Source of the DNA: CALBPI01 sp039033995
Lineage (GTDB): Bacteria > Pseudomonadota > Gammaproteobacteria > Steroidobacterales > Woeseiaceae
Length of the DNA stretch: 64,000 nt
NCBI GenBank assembly: GCA_039033995.1
Contig: JBCCBP010000010.1
Span: 1 to 64,000 of the forward strand
Reading direction: 5' to 3'
Shown: in pieces, positions 59,291 to 64,000 of the stretch
Layout: each line of letters opens with the position of its first letter
How positions within the stretch are numbered: position 1 is the stretch's first letter
Translations under genes and position numbers: made by a program
Notes under the pieces: generated by a model
What the model saw: only the letters and a program-made list of their open reading frames with translations
What the model was told of the DNA's origin: nothing
The model's database searches: none

Positions 59291-61021
59291 ATGAACGCTA
59301 GCATCGAACAATCGTCAGCACACTGGAGCACAGTCAACGAGAAGGTGCAGAAGACGGCGCGTACCAGGATGACACTGGGCAGTCGTCTGAAAGCGCGTGG
59401 TCTTGTCAATGATGCGCAACTGGATCTCGCGCTTCGTGAGCAAAAACGCTCCGGTAAACTACTCGGGGAGGTTTTGGTCGATCTTGGCTTCGTCGCTGCA
59501 GATGTCATCGCGCAGACCATAGCCAGTGATGCTCAGGCAGATTTCGTTGATATCGCATCGATCGTTGTCGATGACGATGTGTTGGCGTTGGTGGACTACG
59601 AAACCGCCAAGCGCAACCGGGTTATGCCGCTATCACTCGAGGGCGGCATCCTCACAGCAGCGCTATCAGATGCTTTCAATGTTGTTGCCATTGATCAATT
59701 GGAACGCGAGACGGGTTACACGATTAACGTCGTGACGGCATCGGAAGGGCAGATTCTCGACACGATTGCCCGCCACTACGCACAAGGCCGCTCTATCGCC
59801 GATACGATCGACCAGATCATGTCCGCAGGCACCTTGCAAACGGACGAAGAGGAGGCGGTCAACGAATCTCCGTTGGTTAGACTCGTCGATCAGATTATCT
59901 CAGTGGGTATCAAGAAGGGCGCAACCGATATTCACATCGAGCCTGCGGACAAGATCGTTCGTGTGCGCATGCGAATCGACGGGGTATTGCGTCAGGAGTT
60001 GCTAGTACCGAAGCTGATTCAACCGGCGCTGACCGCCCGCATCAAGCTGATTGCGAACCTGAACATCACGGAAAAGCGTACGCCTCAGGATGGTCGTATT
60101 CGATTCGACTACGGCCAGAACTATATCGACCTCCGCGTTTCTACGCTGCCGACCAATGTCGGTGAAAGCATCGTGCTGCGGATTCTTGATCGGAGTACCA
60201 ACCGGCTCAGTATGGCTGATCTGGGATTTTCCGCGCCGCACAAAGATGCCATTGAACGCTTCGTTGGCATGCCTTACGGCATGGTGTTGGTAACAGGTCC
60301 GACGGGCAGCGGCAAGACCACAACGTTGTATACGGCTTTGCGGCTCGTCGAATCCGATATCCGGAGTGTCTTTACGCTGGAAGATCCTATTGAGTACTCT
60401 TTGGATACCATCCGTCAGACACAAATAAAGCCAGAGGTCGGTATGGACTTCGCCTCTGGCTTACGCGCATTACTACGACAGGACCCCGACGTCATTCTCA
60501 TCGGTGAGATTAGAGACCTGGAAACAGCGCAGCTTGCAACGCGTGCTGCATTGACCGGACACCTTGTTCTATCAACGCTGCATACGAATGACGCGATCGG
60601 CGTCATTCCTCGCCTCATCGACATGGGCGTCGATCGCTACATGTTGCCACCCGCGTTGTCCGCGATTATCGCCCAGCGACTTGTGCGTCGAATCTGCGAG
60701 CATTGCAAGACGACGACACCACGATCGGACCAGGTCATTGAGACGCTCGGTATCGCGGAGCATTTTAGTGAGGTACCGATCCTTTATCACGGTGAGGGTT
60801 GCGACCTTTGCAATAACAGTGGTTATCGCGGACGTCAGGTGATCTACGAGATTCTCGATATCAATGAGAAATTTCATAGTCCGATTATCGAGGGGGCGGG
60901 CGCGGCAGATATCAAAGTACTAGCGAAAGAGAATGGCATGGTCAGCATGCTGGAAGATGGTATCGGTAAAGCACAGGCGGGCACGACGACACTTGACGAA
61001 GTGCTGCGTGTGGTGCGCTAA
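59291..61021 (+). CDS. mshE: Type IV pilus/MSHA assembly ATPase (MshE-like)
   Basis: A 576-residue GspE/PilB-family hexameric ATPase that extends the pilus. The N-terminus carries a paired L-G-x-x-L...Q pattern (about 29-51 and 58-82) resembling the MshEN c-di-GMP-binding domain. The catalytic part has Walker A G-P-T-G-S-G-K-T-T, the Asp box, Walker B D-P-D-V-I-L-I-G-E-I-R-D, the His box H-L-V-L-S-T-L-H-T-N-D and a zinc-type C-x-x-C...C-x-x-C near the end. ATG at 59291 follows AGGAAA; the frame extends to 59066 but lacks a start signal and family similarity. It begins a pilus operon. Confidence 0.9.
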   Translation: MNASIEQSSAHWSTVNEKVQKTARTRMTLGSRLKARGLVNDAQLDLALREQKRSGKLLGEVLVDLGFVAADVIAQTIASDAQADFVDIASIVVDDDVLALVDYETAKRNRVMPLSLEGGILTAALSDAFNVVAIDQLERETGYTINVVTASEGQILDTIARHYAQGRSIADTIDQIMSAGTLQTDEEEAVNESPLVRLVDQIISVGIKKGATDIHIEPADKIVRVRMRIDGVLRQELLVPKLIQPALTARIKLIANLNITEKRTPQDGRIRFDYGQNYIDLRVSTLPTNVGESIVLRILDRSTNRLSMADLGFSAPHKDAIERFVGMPYGMVLVTGPTGSGKTTTLYTALRLVESDIRSVFTLEDPIEYSLDTIRQTQIKPEVGMDFASGLRALLRQDPDVILIGEIRDLETAQLATRAALTGHLVLSTLHTNDAIGVIPRLIDMGVDRYMLPPALSAIIAQRLVRRICEHCKTTTPRSDQVIETLGIAEHFSEVPILYHGEGCDLCNNSGYRGRQVIYEILDINEKFHSPIIEGAGAADIKVLAKENGMVSMLEDGIGKAQAGTTTLDEVLRVVR

Positions 61022-61041
61022 CCGCTAATCGGAGACCTCGT

Positions 61042-62244
61042 ATGCCACAGTTTGCCTATCATTCCGTTGACAAAGACGGTCGCGTATCCGATGGCACGAT
61101 GGTAGCGGATAGCGAGGAGTCCCTGGAGCAGCGTCTTCGCGAGATCGGTTACTGGTTGATCGATGCCCGCATGCAAACGGCCAAGAAAAAGATGGGGCGT
61201 GGCAAGGTGCCACGGCGGGAACTCATGGATTTCTTCAACGGGTCGACCACTCTGTTGATCGCCGGGATTCCGATCGCGGATACGATTACTGGGATGGCGG
61301 AAGAGACCACACACGAAGCGCTGAAAGCCGTGCTGGAGGACGTCAGTCTGAATATCCGGGCCGGTAATGAAGTGTCTGTCAGCATGCGCAGCTATCCACA
61401 GGTCTTTTCTGAGCAGATCTGCAATCTCGTCAAGGCGGGCGAGAGCGGTGGGAATCTTGAAGTCGTGTTCCAGGATATCGCTAACCACCTGGAATGGGTG
61501 GATCGCATTATGGGAGATATCAAGCAAGCGAGTATTTACCCGGCTATGATCCTGGCCGCGGTGGGCGGCCTGGTAGCGTTGATGTTTACTGTTGTGGTCC
61601 CGCGCTTTGCCGAAATATTCGTGCAGATGAAGATTCCATTGCCGGCGCTAACGCAAGCCATTGTCGATATCGGTATGTTTTCGTCGCAGTATTGGTGGCT
61701 CATTTTGCTTGCGTTGGTCGCTGCGGTCGTCGGACTTCGCAATGCGCGTCGTGTACATAAGACGGTCGCTTTCAAGATTGACGACTTCAAGCTTCGCATG
61801 CCGATATTCGGTGAACTACAGCGCCTGCTCGCGCAGTCCCAATTTGTACACAACCTTGCCTTGATGCTGAAGGCGGGTGTACCGATACTCGAGGCGCTTA
61901 AGCTTTCTCGTGGTCTCGTCGATAACCTTGTAATGGATAAGGCGATTAATGACGCGTTGGCTGCGGTGGAGCAGGGCGGCAAGATTTCGGACGCGTTTCG
62001 CGAACACGCCGTGATCTCGTCGCTGACGCTGCGAATGATTGTGGTGGGTGAAGACGCTGGTCGTCTTGATACCACGCTACAGCAGGTATCCGACCGTTTC
62101 GACGAAGAGATTCCGCGACGCATTAAGAAGGTTTTTTCTGTGATGGAGCCACTGATCACGCTGACGCTAGTCGGTGTTGTTGGTTTGGTCGCTGCATCGT
62201 TGTTTTTGCCAATGTTCTCTTTGGTGTCGGGGCTTGGACGATGA
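61042..62244 (+). CDS. mshG: Type IV pilus inner-membrane platform protein (GspF/MshG-like)
   Basis: A 400-residue platform protein with two repeats of the GspF domain (about 65-190 and 265-390), each followed by hydrophobic spans, three in all. Motifs include N-L-V-K-A-G-E-S-G-G-N-L in the first repeat and M-I-V-V-G-E-D-A-G-R-L-D in the second. It is the membrane base on which the ATPase turns. The ATG has GGAG upstream and lies 20 bp after the ATPase; it overlaps the prepilin by four bases. The N-terminal extension (1-55) is typical of this family. Confidence 0.92.
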   Translation: MPQFAYHSVDKDGRVSDGTMVADSEESLEQRLREIGYWLIDARMQTAKKKMGRGKVPRRELMDFFNGSTTLLIAGIPIADTITGMAEETTHEALKAVLEDVSLNIRAGNEVSVSMRSYPQVFSEQICNLVKAGESGGNLEVVFQDIANHLEWVDRIMGDIKQASIYPAMILAAVGGLVALMFTVVVPRFAEIFVQMKIPLPALTQAIVDIGMFSSQYWWLILLALVAAVVGLRNARRVHKTVAFKIDDFKLRMPIFGELQRLLAQSQFVHNLALMLKAGVPILEALKLSRGLVDNLVMDKAINDALAAVEQGGKISDAFREHAVISSLTLRMIVVGEDAGRLDTTLQQVSDRFDEEIPRRIKKVFSVMEPLITLTLVGVVGLVAASLFLPMFSLVSGLGR

Positions 62245-63056
62245 GCAACACGGTGTCCGAAAGCGATCGCGGATTCACGCTGCTTGAGCTTGTCGGGGTG
62301 ATGGCTGTTATCGCCATCCTGTCGGCGGTACTCGCGCCGAACCTTATCGGAGTCATCAACGATGCCTATGCGGCCGCTGAAACTGAAAACTTAATCAGCC
62401 TCGCGGACCAATTGGAACGATCAGTGCAAAGCACCGCCACGATTCCTGGGAACAGCAGTGTATCGTGGAGTGCTGCCATTGCGGCCCAGAGTGATCTCCC
62501 GTTGACGGATGTGCTGCAGAATCGGCGCGGGTTTAACCGAACGGTCTATTTCGACCCCGGTTTTCTGAACGGAACTGGGGGCTTCAATGGTTATGCACAA
62601 TCAACCGGCCTGGCAGCGCCGCCGGTGTCGCCGCGCTTCATGATTATATCCGACCTATCTGGCAACCTCGGTACGCAGGCGAACGATGTCAGCCGCTTTA
62701 GCGCGATCTGGAATCGTGATCCAGGCGCGGCAATTGTTGAAAGCGATACCGTCAAAATCGAACGACGCCATCTTGGCGAGCTTTTCCATCGCGTTCTGAT
62801 TATCAATGAATACAGCTACCAGACCGGCGTGAGCCTGAACGGTGCCGCTCAACTAGCTATACCGGCTGCACAAACCGGTGCCGATGGCTTACTTTCGATG
62901 TATTTGATCGAGGGCACCGAGGTCGCCTTATTCAACGGGCCCTACCCGACGGGCGGGCTTATCACCGCACGACTCGTGGACGACTATGTGACCCAGCGCA
63001 TCGAAGACCCGAACGCGGGCAGCGGCAGCGGTGCGAATTCGGGGGCGGCCCCCTGA
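62241..63056 (+). CDS. Type IV prepilin-like protein
   Basis: A 271-residue protein with a class III signal: S-D-R-G then F-T-L-L-E-L-V-G-V-M-A-V-I-A-I-L, with cleavage before F and the conserved glutamate at position 5 of the mature form. The body is larger than the major pilin and looks like a minor or tip pilin (MshO/MshD-like in size), with a glycine- and serine-rich C-terminus. Overlaps the platform gene by ATGA. Confidence 0.88.
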   Translation: MSNTVSESDRGFTLLELVGVMAVIAILSAVLAPNLIGVINDAYAAAETENLISLADQLERSVQSTATIPGNSSVSWSAAIAAQSDLPLTDVLQNRRGFNRTVYFDPGFLNGTGGFNGYAQSTGLAAPPVSPRFMIISDLSGNLGTQANDVSRFSAIWNRDPGAAIVESDTVKIERRHLGELFHRVLIINEYSYQTGVSLNGAAQLAIPAAQTGADGLLSMYLIEGTEVALFNGPYPTGGLITARLVDDYVTQRIEDPNAGSGSGANSGAAP

Positions 63057-63081
63057 GCGTCCGCGCTTCGGATGATCACTC

Positions 63082-64000
63082 ATGAGTATCGACTACGGTA
63101 TCGAATGGGCGTACGGCGAGTTTCGTATTGCCAAGCTTCGTGGCAGCGAGGTTGTTGAGAGCTGGAAGTCGCCAACACCGGTTACCGATCTGGACAGCCT
63201 GACTGCAGCGATGTATGAAGCGGGGCACCATGTCGACATCAGTCGAGGCGGTTCGGTAGCAATTGCCTATGAGGATGACCTGCATACCCATGAATTCCTA
63301 GAGGTGCCACCGCTCAGTAAAAGGGATCTCAATAAGTACTTGCAGCGGCACGTGGAGCGGTACAAGCCTTTTCCCGGTCCCGCGGCCTGGCGTGCTCATC
63401 CGGTAGATCGTAGTGGCATTAGTGGCGTGCTGCTTCACTTGATGCCAAAAGAGATCCTCGATGCGGTCATGCGGATATGTGAGGAGCTCTATCTGCTACC
63501 CAAGCTACTGGTACCGCTAACCGAGATCATGGGGGAGTTTGTACCGTCGCTCGATACAGAGCCGGATCATGCGTTGCTCATCATTGCGTTGTTTGATGAC
63601 CGAACGCAAATGCTGATTTCCGGTGACCATGGTGAAACACTGTTTGTACGCGAATTGAGCTATCCGTGGACTCCAGAAAACACTGGGCGACTGATTCTTG
63701 ATATCAATCGGACACTCGGTTACGCCAAGCAGCGTATCGGGGGCGCGATCAAGGAGTCCTGGTTTGTCGGTGAGAAAGCGGAGGAGACCGGCAACGCGCT
63801 GATGGGGGCGATCGATGCCGACATTCGAATCGATCCGCGCTCGGCCGATCCGCAATTCTGGATGCGTGAGGTCGCGGGGTTACCGCTGGGACTGGCCAGT
63901 AACTTTATCCCTGTTCTGGCGCGACGCTCGATTTCCGCTAAGACGCTTATCCGTAGTGGCATGCTCATGACCGCGACCGCCGTCGTGCTATCGCTGTTCT
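63082..64000 (+). CDS. PilM/MshI-like pilus protein, C-terminus outside window
   Basis: An open frame of 306 codons runs off the window end. It starts at an ATG 25 bp after the prepilin stop. The first 280 residues have the size and alternating strand-helix look of a PilM/MshI-type actin-like domain (S-I-D-Y-G-I-E-W-A-Y at the start, then G-G-S-V-A-I-A-Y, L-I-I-A-L-F-D-D-R-T-Q-M). A membrane span begins at about residue 292 (G-M-L-M-T-A-T-A-V-V-L-S-L-F). A PilM-like domain followed by a span would be a PilM-PilN fusion like MshI; this is an inference since the rest is missing. Confidence 0.65.
   Translation, partial: MSIDYGIEWAYGEFRIAKLRGSEVVESWKSPTPVTDLDSLTAAMYEAGHHVDISRGGSVAIAYEDDLHTHEFLEVPPLSKRDLNKYLQRHVERYKPFPGPAAWRAHPVDRSGISGVLLHLMPKEILDAVMRICEELYLLPKLLVPLTEIMGEFVPSLDTEPDHALLIIALFDDRTQMLISGDHGETLFVRELSYPWTPENTGRLILDINRTLGYAKQRIGGAIKESWFVGEKAEETGNALMGAIDADIRIDPRSADPQFWMREVAGLPLGLASNFIPVLARRSISAKTLIRSGMLMTATAVVLSLF

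Noticed and set aside
1..64000. Genetic code change at UCA (Ser to Leu) suggested by the tRNA
   Set aside because: UCA is used at invariant serines, for instance the ABC signature at 42236-42238, and throughout conserved genes, so serine must be the normal reading.
1..64000. CRISPR array, prophage or insertion sequence
   Set aside because: No regularly spaced repeats, transposase, integrase or phage structural genes were found.

Overview
The window reads as chromosomal DNA of a free-living, aerobic, Gram-negative bacterium, most likely a gammaproteobacterium. The evidence is a complete system I cytochrome c maturation operon, TamA/TamB, several TonB-dependent receptors, an RND pump, an MSHA-like type IV pilus ATPase and platform, and a moderately high GC content with dense, overlapping operons. 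I cannot name the species; a marine or soil heterotroph is an inference from the receptor and efflux load. There is no phage, plasmid backbone, insertion sequence or CRISPR array.

Layout. 1-315: a class II tRNA cut by the window start, with a leucine-type body but a UGA (serine) anticodon, followed about 200 bp later by a second copy of its 3' end. 542-3059: DUF2141 protein, carotenoid oxygenase-like enzyme and a convergent lipoprotein. 3163-6154: an ECF sigma factor operon with a membrane HEAT-repeat protein and two DUF4097 proteins, ended by a hairpin terminator that lies inside the convergent SIMPL gene. 6173-8245: SIMPL protein and an FHA protein with a degenerate ATPase domain. 8507-15544: ccmABCDEFGHI plus a hotdog thioesterase. 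15627-23533: a pair of amidohydrolase-fold proteins, then tamA and tamB. 23596-27685: nitronate monooxygenase-like enzyme, fluoride channel, PLP decarboxylase and sterol desaturase-family protein. 27686-33039 (minus): TonB receptor, solute-binding protein and hybrid histidine kinase. 33158-40041: MOSC protein, RND pump with adaptor, SDR and patatin.

40097-47715 is the most system-like block. An inverted and direct repeat cluster and a near-perfect sigma-54 promoter precede a 74-residue hydrophobic peptide gene, a HlyD/MacA-type adaptor, a MacB/LolD-type ATPase, two separate FtsX-type permeases, an NtrC-type activator and an NtrY/NtrB-type kinase. The operon therefore appears to encode its own sigma-54 control circuit.

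47928-58620 is a catabolic block: hydantoinase/oxoprolinase A and B subunits and a class III CoA-transferase, flanked by two large TonB-dependent receptors that each end in a strong intrinsic terminator. 59291-64000 begins a type IV pilus (MSHA-like) locus: ATPase with a probable c-di-GMP-binding N-terminus, platform protein, prepilin and a PilM-like protein that runs off the window.

All assignments rest on reading motifs in translated sequence; no database search was run.
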